64,000 nt of DNA from Myxococcota bacterium (GCA_022447545.1 JAKVBI010000010.1:62001-126000), one strand, 5' to 3'. Shown: positions 32,530-41,666, numbered from the stretch's first letter. Made by a program: numbers and translations. The notes: a model not told the origin generated them from the letters alone.

Positions 32530-33087
32530 ATGACCGAACGTGAGTCTGTAACGCTACTGGGATTGGACCCCACAAGTGGTCCGCTCGAGAGGAGAGACGA
32601 TCGGACGTTCAGTTCGAGGCCCGAGAGCCTCGATGGAGCGGTTCTCGGTCTGGTGGCGAACGGCCTGGGACAGGGGGAGACCTTCCTGTCGGCCGTCTAC
32701 GACGAACTCGGCAGCATGGCGGCGCTCAATGGCGCCGTGTCGGTGCTGAAGTCCAGCGTTTCCGTGGCGCCTGAGCCTGCGGACTGGGCCCGTTTGACTT
32801 CGGAGGCGTCGGTAGCGATCACTGGCTTTGGGGGTTGAGGCTCCTGTAGTGCGCGCAGTTTGCGCGACGCAATCGAACTCGAGTGGGCCGGCGTCCCCAG
32901 CGTGGCCATCATCCATCAGGCGGTGAAGGGTTCCGCAGAATCCATGGCCAAACTGTCGGGCGTGCCGGGATATGATTTTATTCTCGTCGATTACCCCTGG
33001 ATTCCGACGGCCATTTGGAGCGAAGAGGAGATTCAACTCCTGGCCAAGCAGGTGGCTCCGGTGATTCTGTCCAGGCTCACCGCGTAG
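32530..33087 (+). CDS. UGSC family selenoprotein (in-frame UGA = selenocysteine)
   Basis: This gene would be called as two fragments (32530-32838 and a downstream piece) unless TGA at 32836-32838 is read as Sec. Read through, it gives one 185-residue protein with Sec103-Gly-Ser-Cys106, the defining U-G-S-C motif of the UGSC-containing selenoprotein family. U-x-x-C is a thioredoxin-like redox motif. Downstream sequence stays coding (RDAIELEWAGVPSVAIIHQAV ... YDFILVDYPWIP). A hairpin follows the UGA, and a tRNA-Sec gene is in the window. The ATG follows GGGAGGAGATGAC. Its reaction is unknown; neighbours are an uncharacterised protein and a NifU-like protein. Confidence 0.9.
32852..32866 (+). 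promoter_or_regulatory. Candidate bacterial SECIS hairpin
   Basis: CGCGCA-GTT-TGCGCG forms a perfect six-pair stem with a GUU loop, beginning 13 bases after the UGA at 32836-32838 and with the loop about 20 bases from it. Bacterial SECIS elements are small hairpins at this distance inside the coding region, with G-U in the apical loop, recognised by SelB. Confidence 0.65.
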
Positions 33088-33109
33088 GCGGCGAAGGGAG
33101 AAGTAGGCT

Positions 33110-33364
33110 GTGGGTTTTGGTGTGGATGCGGTGGTGGAGACTTTTGACGAGATCGTCAAGCCGGACGGTGGGAGCGTGAAGTTGGTGGCGGTAGAGGGTT
33201 CGACGCTTCGAATCCACTATGCACCAGGTGTCAATGAGGAGTGTGCGACCTGCGTCATGGAGCCAGAAGCTCTGGCGGGCATGATGGAGGACATGTTGAA
33301 ACAGCACGAGCCTTCCATTGATTCGGTCGTGGTGGAAACGCCGAAGGAAGGCGCCGCCAATTGA
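33110..33364 (+). CDS. NifU-like CxxC domain protein
   Basis: An 84-residue protein with the pattern of the NifU C-terminal domain: a hydrophobic strand (GSVKLVAVEGSTLRIHYAP), then a CxxC (EECATC) at the start of a helix and a C-terminal IDSVVVETP strand. NifU-type domains carry a labile Fe-S cluster or act as thiol-redox scaffolds. The GTG start at 33110 has GGGAG upstream and lies 22 bases after the selenoprotein stop. The CxxC next to a U-x-x-C protein suggests it could be an electron or cluster donor, by inference. Confidence 0.7.
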   Translation: MGFGVDAVVETFDEIVKPDGGSVKLVAVEGSTLRIHYAPGVNEECATCVMEPEALAGMMEDMLKQHEPSIDSVVVETPKEGAAN

Positions 33365-33382
33365 ACGGTGCTTTGGCTCCGT

Positions 33383-35629
33383 CTAGCCCGTTGCGAGGCC
33401 GGGCTCGGTGGGGCTGTCGAGCCACTCGGTGAGTTTGGTCCAGCGACGGAGTCCCTCGTTCTCGGAGACGGCTCTCTCTAGAGCGTTACGCTGTCCGACG
33501 AGAACTACGAGTTTTCGTGCTCGTGTGATGGCGGTATAGAGCAGATTGCGCTGAAGCATGATGTGATGCCCGGTGGTCAGGGGCATCACGACTGCCGGGT
33601 ATTCCGAACCCTGTGCTTTGTGGACGGTGATCGCGTATGCGAGTGCGATGTTCTCCAGAGCTTCAAAGGGGTAGAAGACCTGTCGCCCTTCGAAATCAAT
33701 GGTCAGTTGCTGCTCGATCTCGTCGATTCCATGCACGATTCCGACATCTCCATTGAACACCTCGCGCTCGTAGTCGTTGACCCGCTGGATCACCTTGTCG
33801 CCTTGGGAAAACCGAACCCCGGAGCGCTCGACTCTTGCGCGGATGCTCGAGGTGGGGTTCAAGCGGTTCTGAATCTCTTGCCCGAGTTCGAAGGTCCCGA
33901 GTGGGCCGCGTCGCATGGGGCAGAGAACCTGGACGTCGCGAATCGGGTCGAGCCCGAACCGGGCGGGGATGCGCTCTTGGACCACTTCGATCAGGCGTGC
34001 GGCGATACGCTGGGAATTCTCAGTTTCGATGAAGAAGAATTCCCCGTCGGGATCGCGCTCGGATTCGGGAACAGTGCCCTGATTCACGAGATGGGCGTTT
34101 TGCACGATGGTGCTTTGGGCTTCCTGGCGAAAGACTTCGCGAAGTTGCGCGACGGGGACGGTTCTGGACCGAATCAGGTCTGCACAGACCTGGCCTGGAC
34201 CCACCGAGGGCAATTGATCCGAATCGCCGATCAGCAACAGTGAGGCGTGGTCCGGGAGGGCTCTCAGTAGCGCGGCGGTGAGGGGAACATCGATCATGGA
34301 GGCCTCGTCGACGATGACGAGATCACAGTCCAGTGGGTTGTTGGTATCGCGTTGGAAACGCCCACGGTGGGCATCGACTTCCAGGAGTCGGTGAAGGGTT
34401 TGCGCCTCACGACCCGTGGACTCGCGGATTCTGCGGGCCGCGCGTCCAGTGGGAGCGGCCAGGACCGCCCGCACTCCGTGGTCTTCCAGAACCTCTAGGA
34501 GAACTCGCACGATGGTCGTCTTTCCGACCCCAGGCCCTCCGGTCACGACCAGCAGGCGGGATTCGAGCGCGTGTGACAGGGCTTCTCGTTGGCTGGGAGC
34601 GAGTTCGATGGCCAATCGGCTGGCGGCCTGATCGAGGGCTTGCGAGGGGTTCGAAGCGTTCCAGGTGGGAACTCCCCGGGTCAGCGAGATCAGGCGCTCC
34701 GCGCACTCTCTTTCCAAACGAAACAAGTCCGGTAGGAAACAGCACGGGTGACCTCTGATGGTTTCCGCGACGATGTCGCCCTTTTGGATCAGTTCGGTCA
34801 GTGGCTGGGAGAGTGTGTCGGAACCGGTTTCCAACAGGTTGGCGGCGCTCTCGAGGAGGTCCTCTCTGGGCAGGCCGCAATGGCCCCGTTGTCTGGAATT
34901 GTCCAACACATGGAGCAGTCCGGCATTCAACCTCGAAGGATCGTCGGCGTGTGTGCCCAGAGAGCGAGCCAAGGCGTCGGCGGTAGCGAATCCGATACCG
35001 TGGATGTCTTGTACCAGCGTGTAGGGGTTCGAGCGCAACGTCTCGATGGCGTGGTCGCCATAGAGTGCATGGATGCGGGAGGCCCGTGCGGGTCCGAGTC
35101 CATGAGTGTGGAGAAACATCATGATCTCATGGACTCGGTTCTGTTCATTCCAGGATTCGGCCAGGCGCTCCACGCGTACAGGTCCGAGGCCGTCGACTTC
35201 CTGCAATCGCTCCGGTTGGTTGGAAATGACCTCGAATACGTCAGCACCGAATGCCTCGATCAACCTCCTGGCCAGGGCAGGTCCGACACCTCGAATCCTC
35301 CCCGAGGCGAGATAGCTCTCCATGTCCTCGGGAGAGTTGGGCTCCGCGAGTTCCAGTGAATCGCTGCGGAACTGTCGGCCATACGTGGCATCCTCTTGCC
35401 AGCTGCCGTGGGCTCGTACCGTATGGCCTGGAGCGACGTGGTTGGATCGGCCCACCACGGTCAACGGATCCGCAGAGTCTGGGGGGCGAACGCGCAACAC
35501 GCAGAAACCCGTGTTTTCGTCGTGGTAGGTGACTCTTTGGACGGTGCCGGAAATCGTTTCCGGAGGTGCCGGCGGCTTCGATCGCCCCGTGGCGAGGGGC
35601 AGTCTCGGCTGCTTCTGGTGGCTCTTCAT
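33383..35629 (-). CDS. recD2: RecD-like ATP-dependent DNA helicase (RecD2)
   Basis: A 748-residue superfamily 1B helicase of the RecD2 type, which acts without RecBC. An N-terminal OB-like region (SGTVQRVTYHDENTGFCVLRVR) is followed by tandem helix-hairpin-helix elements (SGRIRGVGPALARRLIEAFG; LQEVDGLGPVRVERL). Walker A is VTGGPGVGKTTIV (about 350-362), the DExx box is VIVDEASMID and motif VI-like sequence is AYAITVHKAQGSEYPAVV. RecD2 unwinds DNA 5'-3' and contributes to damage tolerance. Its ATG abuts the TGA of the upstream phosphoesterase gene with no gap. Confidence 0.93.
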   Translation of the reverse strand: MKSHQKQPRLPLATGRSKPPAPPETISGTVQRVTYHDENTGFCVLRVRPPDSADPLTVVGRSNHVAPGHTVRAHGSWQEDATYGRQFRSDSLELAEPNSPEDMESYLASGRIRGVGPALARRLIEAFGADVFEVISNQPERLQEVDGLGPVRVERLAESWNEQNRVHEIMMFLHTHGLGPARASRIHALYGDHAIETLRSNPYTLVQDIHGIGFATADALARSLGTHADDPSRLNAGLLHVLDNSRQRGHCGLPREDLLESAANLLETGSDTLSQPLTELIQKGDIVAETIRGHPCCFLPDLFRLERECAERLISLTRGVPTWNASNPSQALDQAASRLAIELAPSQREALSHALESRLLVVTGGPGVGKTTIVRVLLEVLEDHGVRAVLAAPTGRAARRIRESTGREAQTLHRLLEVDAHRGRFQRDTNNPLDCDLVIVDEASMIDVPLTAALLRALPDHASLLLIGDSDQLPSVGPGQVCADLIRSRTVPVAQLREVFRQEAQSTIVQNAHLVNQGTVPESERDPDGEFFFIETENSQRIAARLIEVVQERIPARFGLDPIRDVQVLCPMRRGPLGTFELGQEIQNRLNPTSSIRARVERSGVRFSQGDKVIQRVNDYEREVFNGDVGIVHGIDEIEQQLTIDFEGRQVFYPFEALENIALAYAITVHKAQGSEYPAVVMPLTTGHHIMLQRNLLYTAITRARKLVVLVGQRNALERAVSENEGLRRWTKLTEWLDSPTEPGLATG

Positions 35630-36232
35630 TCAGGAGCTTTCGGCCTCGCTGGGCGCGACTCCCAGGCCCTCTGCGACTCGGACGGGTTCATCGAGTTGTA
35701 GTTCGACGCCGGGATTTGGGCGTCCGGGGGTCTCTCCCAGGCGAAGTACTCGAGCATCGATCTCACCGCGCGACAGTTCGAGTAGTCCCACGGTGCCCAG
35801 GCGGGTCGACCACAGGTGCGGGTGGGTGGGACTTCCGGAATTGATCTGAACGATTCCGTCTCGGTACGAGAGCCTTTCGAAGTGTGTGTGTCCGGTAATC
35901 AGGACGTCGGCTCGTTCACCGCCGAGGTAACGGTCCATCAACTCTCTCACGGGTCTCTCTTCAGGTTCCATGTCGTGGACCATGGCCAGTCGCACTCCGT
36001 CGAAGTCGAGAATCTGACGGTCGGCCATTCGGGGGTCCTCCCAGCCCATGTCGTTGTTGCCGCGCGCTGCCAGGGTGGGGGCGATGTCCTCGAGCCAATC
36101 GAGTACCGATGGGGTCACGATGTCTCCTGCGTGAAGGATCAGGTCGACATCGCTGAAGGCCTCGGCGACTTCGTCCCAAAGGGCTCGGCGTTCGCCGGGG
36201 AGATGGGTGTCTGTGAGGAGTCCGATACGCAT
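35630..36232 (-). CDS. Metallophosphoesterase, YfcE/MJ0936-like
   Basis: A 200-residue calcineurin-like phosphoesterase. Metal-ligand motifs are GLLTDTHLPGE (D-x-H), LHAGDIV (GD), ARGNND (GNxD-type) and ITGHTHFERL (GHTH). YfcE-type enzymes are Mn2+-dependent phosphodiesterases. A C-terminal extension of about 45 residues (from RLGETPGRPNP) is not part of the usual fold. It is directly joined to recD2 (stop abutting start), hinting at a nucleic-acid-related role. The ATG start has only a weak ribosome site. Confidence 0.88.
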   Translation of the reverse strand: MRIGLLTDTHLPGERRALWDEVAEAFSDVDLILHAGDIVTPSVLDWLEDIAPTLAARGNNDMGWEDPRMADRQILDFDGVRLAMVHDMEPEERPVRELMDRYLGGERADVLITGHTHFERLSYRDGIVQINSGSPTHPHLWSTRLGTVGLLELSRGEIDARVLRLGETPGRPNPGVELQLDEPVRVAEGLGVAPSEAESS

Positions 36233-36287
36233 TCGGATCAGCCTAGGTGGGGAGGGGGGCTTGCGCCACGTTCATGCTTGAGGCTTC

Positions 36288-37307
36288 TCAACCCAGGACC
36301 AGTTCTGCGGCTTCGCGGATCGATTCGAGGCTGTTCCCACCGACCATCAAGGTGGTGACCGGACTCTCTCGCCATGCGTCCAGGCGATCGCGAATGCGTT
36401 CGCGGGGGCCGATCAGCATGATCTCGTCGACGAACCCATCGGGTACTGCGGCGATGGCTTCTGCTCGTTTGTTTTCGAGGAAGAGGTCCTGAATCTGCTG
36501 AGCCTCGGCCTCGTAACCCATGCGACCCATCAGTTCTTTGTGAAAATTACGGCTCTTGTGCCCCATCCCGCCGACGTAGAAGCCGAGCATTGGCTTGGCG
36601 GCCTGAATGGCTCCTTGGACATCGTCGGTGATGTTGATGAACGCGGAGCAAACGATGTCAAAATCGGGTTTGGCACCTTTAAGGGAGTCGGAATAGACCT
36701 CCGGTCGGTAGGGGGAGTACCAGAGGGGGATCCACCCATCGCAGAGTTCCGCTGCGAGGGCGACGTTCACTGGGCCCTCTGCACCGAGGTAGATGGGCAC
36801 GTCGGCCCGCAATGGATGTGTGATGGGTTTGAGCGCCTTGCCCATCCCCCACGCGCCTTCGCCCTGATAGGGAAGGGGGTAGTGGGTGCCCGGGTTGCTG
36901 ACCGGCGCCTCTCGGCTGAGGATCTGGCGGATGATGTGGATGTACTCGCGGGTCCGCGAGACGGGTTTGGCGAAGGGTTGGCCATACCAGCCCTCGACGA
37001 CCTGGGGCCCGGATACGCCGAGGCCCAGAATCATGCGGCCTTCGGACAGATGATCCAGCGTCAGGGTATGCATGGCGGTGGCGGCGGGGGTGCGAGCCGA
37101 GATCTGCACGATGGACGTACCTAGGCGCAATCGCTTGGTGTGTGCCGCGAGCCAGGTCAACGGAGTAAATGCGTCAGAACCCCATGCTTCGGCGGTCCAT
37201 ACGGAATCGAAGCCGAGTTTTTCGGCCTCCTGGGCATGCTCGACGAAATTTGCAGGAGGCGATGCCTGCCAGTAGCCGAATTGGATTCCTAGGCGAAGTT
37301 CGGACAT
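36288..37307 (-). CDS. LLM-class (luciferase-like) F420/FMN-dependent oxidoreductase
   Basis: A 339-residue TIM-barrel oxidoreductase of the bacterial luciferase superfamily. Typical elements are GIQFGYWQ, AEKLGFDSVWTAEAWGSDAF, RLRLGTSIVQISARTPAATAMHTLTLDHLSEGRMILGLG and VPIYLGAEGP. This subgroup often uses coenzyme F420 rather than FMN, which cannot be settled from sequence. The ATG follows GGGAGCCCTC. It is one of three LLM enzymes in the window, the others at 47.1 and 49.3 kb. Confidence 0.9.
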   Translation of the reverse strand: MSELRLGIQFGYWQASPPANFVEHAQEAEKLGFDSVWTAEAWGSDAFTPLTWLAAHTKRLRLGTSIVQISARTPAATAMHTLTLDHLSEGRMILGLGVSGPQVVEGWYGQPFAKPVSRTREYIHIIRQILSREAPVSNPGTHYPLPYQGEGAWGMGKALKPITHPLRADVPIYLGAEGPVNVALAAELCDGWIPLWYSPYRPEVYSDSLKGAKPDFDIVCSAFINITDDVQGAIQAAKPMLGFYVGGMGHKSRNFHKELMGRMGYEAEAQQIQDLFLENKRAEAIAAVPDGFVDEIMLIGPRERIRDRLDAWRESPVTTLMVGGNSLESIREAAELVLG

Positions 37308-37393
37308 GAGGGCTCCCTGGGGTTGTGGGGTCGTTTGGGGCGTTCCTGTGAAGCGGGGGATTCTATGGCTTGAGGTCGCGAGGCTCCAGACCT

Positions 37394-39091
37394 TCAGGCG
37401 GGGCGTGGAGTTGGTTCGAGCATCCTCCCAGGACGCTTTCCGGTGGGTTGCCCCTCGAGTTGCGTCGGAACTCCGCCGACTACCGTGGCCCGAAATCCGC
37501 CGGGGGGTCGCGAAAGGCGCGAACTGCCATCAGGCAGATCGGCCACGGTGATGTCCTCGTGGTAGCGGAGTTCATCGACGGAAAAGATGGTCACGTCGCC
37601 TGCCATGCCAGGCTGAAGCTGCCCGCGATCGTGGATGCCGAACAGTCGGGCGACGTCTGAGGTCAACAATTGAACTGCTGTCTCGATGCTCATGTCGTTT
37701 CGTTGTTTGACGTGCCTCTCGATGAGCAGGGTCGAGTCGCCGGCACCGCACATCATGCCCACGTGGGCTCCCGCGTCACTGGCCCCACAAACCGTGGCAT
37801 CGCTGAGTAGTAGGGGTGCGGTTTCAGCGGCATCGCCATTGGCAATGGCCAGGATGCCCATTCCAGGGTCGAGGTCGTTTTCTGCCACCCAGTCGGCCAG
37901 GACGTCCGAGGGGTGCCCGCCCCGCTGGGAGACCACGTCTGCGAAACTCGCCCCCACGAAACCCTCGAGTGCTGGGTCGTTCACGCGATTGATTCGTACG
38001 CTCTGGAGGTCTCGGACTGGGAACAGGGAAAACTCGGCATCGTCCCAGTCTTTTCGAGCGCGTTGGCGCCACGCTTCGTCTCGAAGCATGCCCCACCGTG
38101 ACTCCGTGTCCGCCTGGATCCAGTCGTTCCAGGCAGAGAGGAAGATGAACAGTGCTGTCTGTTTGAAACTCACCACGATGTCGAAGGGGCGTGGGGAGAC
38201 TTGAGGAAAAACACCTGGGCCTTCAGATTGAGTGCGCCGCGCCTGGTCGATGAGCTCGGGCAGGAAGTCTGCGTTCTGCCCTCCGCTTGTGAGCTGTGTC
38301 CATGTCCCCGGGACTTCAGCGATTCGGCTGAACTCGTGAATTCGTTCGATGTCGGCCAGGTGGAGATCCGGACGGGTGAAGCGAGGAACAAATTCGATCA
38401 CTCCTCGTCCAGCTCTTCGCATCACTGCTGCGAGCGCGTTGAACTCTGCGTCATCGGCCGAGCGGCTCGGTACCGGACGGCCTTGTCGATCCGTGTCGAT
38501 GAAGGAGGTGGAAAGACCAAACGCTCCATCACGCAAACAGCGGTCGAAACAGGCAGCGATTCCAGCCACCTCTTCCGGGGTCGAGGGGCGTTCGATTGCT
38601 GCTTCTCCGATTTCATGGAGGCGCAGCGCCGAATGGCCGACCAGGGGCGCGACGCCGACCGCGGCTCCGACGCGATCGAAGGCTTCTCGATACTCACTCC
38701 AGGATTCCCATTCGAAGGGCACTCCGGCTTCGAACGCGGGCACCGGGATGTCCTCGATGAAGCAGAACATGTCAGTGAGTAGAGTCTGGTGTTCTCTTTT
38801 GACCGGAGCGAGAGAGAGTGAGCAGTTGCCGGTCACGGCCGTGGTCACGCCGTGGGTGGGTAGAGGGTCGCAGTCGGGATCCCAACACAAGGCCGGGTCG
38901 TAGTGGGTATGGGCATCGATGAATCCAGGCGCGACGTAGGCCCCGGATGCATCCAGTTGGGGTTCGCCCTTGGGTCGGAGGTTCGGCCCGAGTTCGGTCA
39001 CTCGCCCGTTCTGGATGCGGAGGTCTGCGCTACGAGCCGGAGATCCGGTTCCGTCGATGATCTCGCCGCCGCGGATCAGAAGATTGCTCAT
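37394..39091 (-). CDS. N-acyl-D-amino-acid deacylase-like amidohydrolase
   Basis: A 565-residue amidohydrolase. The N-terminal beta-sandwich (LLIRGGEIIDGTGSPARSADLRIQNGRV) leads to the metal site APGFIDAHTHYDPALCWDPDC. SNDAGAHVG-like sequence appears as GASDAGAHVGMMCG, and the C-terminal part is LQPGMAGDVTIFSVDEL. The D-aminoacylase/dihydroorotase-like group hydrolyses N-acyl amino acids or cyclic amides. The ATG at 39091 follows AGGGGG; the in-frame extension to 39223 overlaps a divergent promoter region. The strand change at about 39.1-39.3 kb separates it from the M48 protease. Confidence 0.87.
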   Translation of the reverse strand: MSNLLIRGGEIIDGTGSPARSADLRIQNGRVTELGPNLRPKGEPQLDASGAYVAPGFIDAHTHYDPALCWDPDCDPLPTHGVTTAVTGNCSLSLAPVKREHQTLLTDMFCFIEDIPVPAFEAGVPFEWESWSEYREAFDRVGAAVGVAPLVGHSALRLHEIGEAAIERPSTPEEVAGIAACFDRCLRDGAFGLSTSFIDTDRQGRPVPSRSADDAEFNALAAVMRRAGRGVIEFVPRFTRPDLHLADIERIHEFSRIAEVPGTWTQLTSGGQNADFLPELIDQARRTQSEGPGVFPQVSPRPFDIVVSFKQTALFIFLSAWNDWIQADTESRWGMLRDEAWRQRARKDWDDAEFSLFPVRDLQSVRINRVNDPALEGFVGASFADVVSQRGGHPSDVLADWVAENDLDPGMGILAIANGDAAETAPLLLSDATVCGASDAGAHVGMMCGAGDSTLLIERHVKQRNDMSIETAVQLLTSDVARLFGIHDRGQLQPGMAGDVTIFSVDELRYHEDITVADLPDGSSRLSRPPGGFRATVVGGVPTQLEGQPTGKRPGRMLEPTPRPA

Positions 39092-39291
39092 TCGAACCCC
39101 CTGGGTTGGGTCCTCGTTCATTTCGCCAGGTTCCGCGTCGGATGATCGTGGTGACATCGGAGCCATAAGGGAGTTTGAACGGCGGAACCGGTTGCGAACT
39201 CGGAGGTTAACAGAAACCTGCACGGCGCTGTCGTGGCAACAGTTCGAGCGTGGGTACGCGTCGCTGGGAACGGCGTGGTAGGTTGAGGTGG

Positions 39292-40845
39292 ATGCTCGAG
39301 TTTCTGGGACGATACGCTCGTACGATACGATCCGGTGTGGTCTCGTGGGCCCTTCTGTTCGTATGGGGGGCGGCGCTTGGGGGTGTGACGGCTTGCACGA
39401 CCGGAGCGCCTGCGGTGAAGGAAAAGCGAGAGATCCTTCTCCAAACCGAGTATCACGACCAGAAGGTCGGAGCCGAGATCTCCCAGGACGTCGCAGGCGA
39501 AATGGGCTTCGTCGATGATCCTGAGTTGAATGGGTATCTGAGCGAGATCGGGCGAAGGTTGGTCGAGCACGCGCCTGACCGACGGTTCGACTACACGTTT
39601 CGCATCGTCGATCAGTGGGTTCCCAATGCCTTTGCGCTTCCGGGTGGACACATCTACCTGTCTCGAGGATTGCTCGCTCTGACGAATTCCGAAGATGAAT
39701 TGGCCAATGTCATGGGTCACGAAATCACGCATGCGGCTGCACGGCACTCGGCGAGTCTTCAGGCTCGGGCTCTCACTCTGAATCCGCTGGTGATCGGGTA
39801 TCAACGCGTTGCCGCTTTGGCTCGCCATAGCCGTGATCAAGAACGAGATGCAGATCGAGGGGGGCAGTTTCTGGCGGCTGCAGCAGGCTTCGACCCCATC
39901 GGGATGCCATCGTTACTGAAGAGCATTGATAACATCGAGAGATTGTCCCTCGGGTATTCACGCCTTCCGAGTTTCTTTGCCACACATCCCACCAACCCTG
40001 ACCGGATGGCCCGGGCAACCCAGCGAGCGGAGAGCCTGGGTTTCGAGGGCAGGTCGTTTTCGGTGGGTGGCCGTCTGGATTATCTCCGGCGGCTGGAGGG
40101 TCTCCCGGTGGGGCCGAACCCAGCCGAGGGTATTTTTGAAGGGTCGAAGTTTCTCCACCCAGATCTGGGGTTCGCGCTGCAGTTCCCCGAAGGCTGGGAG
40201 TTGCTCAACACGCCCCAGGCCGTGATCGCCGTCTCTCCTCAAGGCGATGCCGAGATCGCGCTGACGCTCGGAGGACGGGGAGATGAGCCCGAACAGGTGG
40301 CTGAAAAATTCATCGCAGAGGAAGTGCCGGAGATGCGCGCGGAGGTGCGCCGGAAGCAGTCCGTGCGCTTGGGAAGGCTTCCCGCCTACCGGTTGGAGGT
40401 GGTTGCTCCCACGTCGGAGGGGCGGGTCGCTGGGTCGTTCACGTGGATTGCCTTCGACGGGCTCGTTTACCGCATCTCCTCGATCTCGCCGGTCCGGGTG
40501 GCGAAACGCTACCAGGGGCGCACGCGGAGGGTTGCTCAGAGTTTTCGGCCCATGACCGCGGGTGAGAGGCAAAGTGTGGAGGTGGTACGGTTGCGCGTTG
40601 TTCGTGCGAAGGAGGGGGAGGTGCTTTCCGAACTTTCTGACCGTCACGCAAACGTCCTGGGCGTCAACCTGCTGGGGGTCTTGAACGATCTGCTTCCTGA
40701 GCAAAGGCTGGACGGGGGCTTTCCGGTGAAGATTGGGGTTTCGGAACTCTACGTCCCAGCGGTTGCGGAAGAGGATCCGCTGGGACCGGGCAAGGGTGGG
40801 GAACGCCCGGTGCCCGAATCGGGTGAGCAGACGGAAGGAGAGTGA
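39292..40845 (+). CDS. M48 family metalloprotease lipoprotein (BepA-like)
   Basis: A 517-residue protein with an N-terminal signal and lipobox (GGVTAC). The M48 zinc-protease domain has HEITH at residues 143-147 and the third ligand Glu in DQERDADRGGQF. A C-terminal domain follows (LGFALQFPEGWELLNTPQAVIAVSP ...) resembling a substrate-binding or PsbP-like fold. BepA proteases degrade misassembled outer-membrane proteins in the periplasm. The ATG at 39292 follows GAGGTGG. The gene converges with the enoyl-CoA hydratase, stops being 20 bases apart. Confidence 0.88.
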   Translation: MLEFLGRYARTIRSGVVSWALLFVWGAALGGVTACTTGAPAVKEKREILLQTEYHDQKVGAEISQDVAGEMGFVDDPELNGYLSEIGRRLVEHAPDRRFDYTFRIVDQWVPNAFALPGGHIYLSRGLLALTNSEDELANVMGHEITHAAARHSASLQARALTLNPLVIGYQRVAALARHSRDQERDADRGGQFLAAAAGFDPIGMPSLLKSIDNIERLSLGYSRLPSFFATHPTNPDRMARATQRAESLGFEGRSFSVGGRLDYLRRLEGLPVGPNPAEGIFEGSKFLHPDLGFALQFPEGWELLNTPQAVIAVSPQGDAEIALTLGGRGDEPEQVAEKFIAEEVPEMRAEVRRKQSVRLGRLPAYRLEVVAPTSEGRVAGSFTWIAFDGLVYRISSISPVRVAKRYQGRTRRVAQSFRPMTAGERQSVEVVRLRVVRAKEGEVLSELSDRHANVLGVNLLGVLNDLLPEQRLDGGFPVKIGVSELYVPAVAEEDPLGPGKGGERPVPESGEQTEGE

Positions 40846-40865
40846 GTTTCTCCCCCCAGCGCGAT

Positions 40866-41666
40866 TCAGCGGCCGCGAAAGACTGGATCGCGCTTTTGCA
40901 TGAATGCGCGAACGCCCTCTCGGAAGTCGTCGCTCTCGAAGCAACTCTGGACGTCCGCACGGGCAGACGAAAGGTCTCTTCGGGAGGGCTCACGGTTGAG
41001 TTCCGCGGCGGCGCGTTTGATGGCCCGGATGGTGAGGGGCGCGTTGCTCGCGATTTGGCTGGCGAGTTCATTCACGGTTTGCTCGAGATCGGGTCCGGGG
41101 ACCACTCGGTTCAGTAGGCCAATTCTAAGGGCGTCTTCGGCATCGTAGGTCCGGGCGCTGAAGAGGATTTCCTTGGCTTGGGGGTACCCTACGACGCCAG
41201 CCAGTGATTCCACCGCAGCGACGTCATAGCCAATTCCCAGGCGAGCGGCGGGGATCGAGAAACGCGCTGTGGCCGATGCGTAACGGATGTCGGCTGCAAG
41301 CGCGATGAGCACGCCACCCCCTACGCAGTGTCCGTGGATCATCGCAACCAGTGGTTTGTCGAGTTCGGCCAAGCGGTCGAAGACATCGCCTCCTCCTGTC
41401 CGGAGCGGGGCGGAAGGGGTTTGCGCTGGAGAATCCGCGGCCGAAGGGTTTCCGGGGAACTGCGAGATGTCCGCACCAGAAACGAATGCCTCGTCTCCGG
41501 CACCTCGCATCACCACCACGCGCACATCGTCGTCACCGGCATGTAGAGTCGCCGCGTCGCGGAGTTCGGACCACATGTGGCTGGAGATTGCGTTTCTGCG
41601 GTCCGGGTGATCGAATACGATCCAACCGACAGCCCCGTCTTTGTGGGCGAACACCTTGCCGCTCAT
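40866..41666 (-). CDS. Enoyl-CoA hydratase/isomerase
   Basis: A 266-residue crotonase-fold enzyme. The CoA-binding strand is VGWIVFDHPDRRNAIS, the oxyanion motif VSGADISQF and the second active-site loop MIHGHCVGGGVLIALAADIRYAS. It ends in the common F-x-G-R tail. It hydrates 2-enoyl-CoA to 3-hydroxyacyl-CoA in beta-oxidation-like degradation. One active-site Glu is not at its usual place, so an isomerase or other crotonase reaction is possible. The ATG at 41666 follows GAGGATCGAGTC. It is the last gene of an operon with a thiolase and an HMG-CoA-synthase-like/DUF35 protein. Confidence 0.9.
   Translation of the reverse strand: MSGKVFAHKDGAVGWIVFDHPDRRNAISSHMWSELRDAATLHAGDDDVRVVVMRGAGDEAFVSGADISQFPGNPSAADSPAQTPSAPLRTGGGDVFDRLAELDKPLVAMIHGHCVGGGVLIALAADIRYASATARFSIPAARLGIGYDVAAVESLAGVVGYPQAKEILFSARTYDAEDALRIGLLNRVVPGPDLEQTVNELASQIASNAPLTIRAIKRAAAELNREPSRRDLSSARADVQSCFESDDFREGVRAFMQKRDPVFRGR

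Noticed and set aside
31503-32573. 356-residue minus-strand open frame opposite the first gene of the UGSC operon
   Set aside because: Composition (His, Arg, Gln rich) is that of a GC-rich antisense shadow; the plus strand has operon spacing and ribosome sites.
32836-32838. TGA as a true stop making two genes or a pseudogene
   Set aside because: Exact U-G-S-C motif, continuous downstream coding, hairpin after the TGA and a tRNA-Sec in the window make Sec read-through far more likely.
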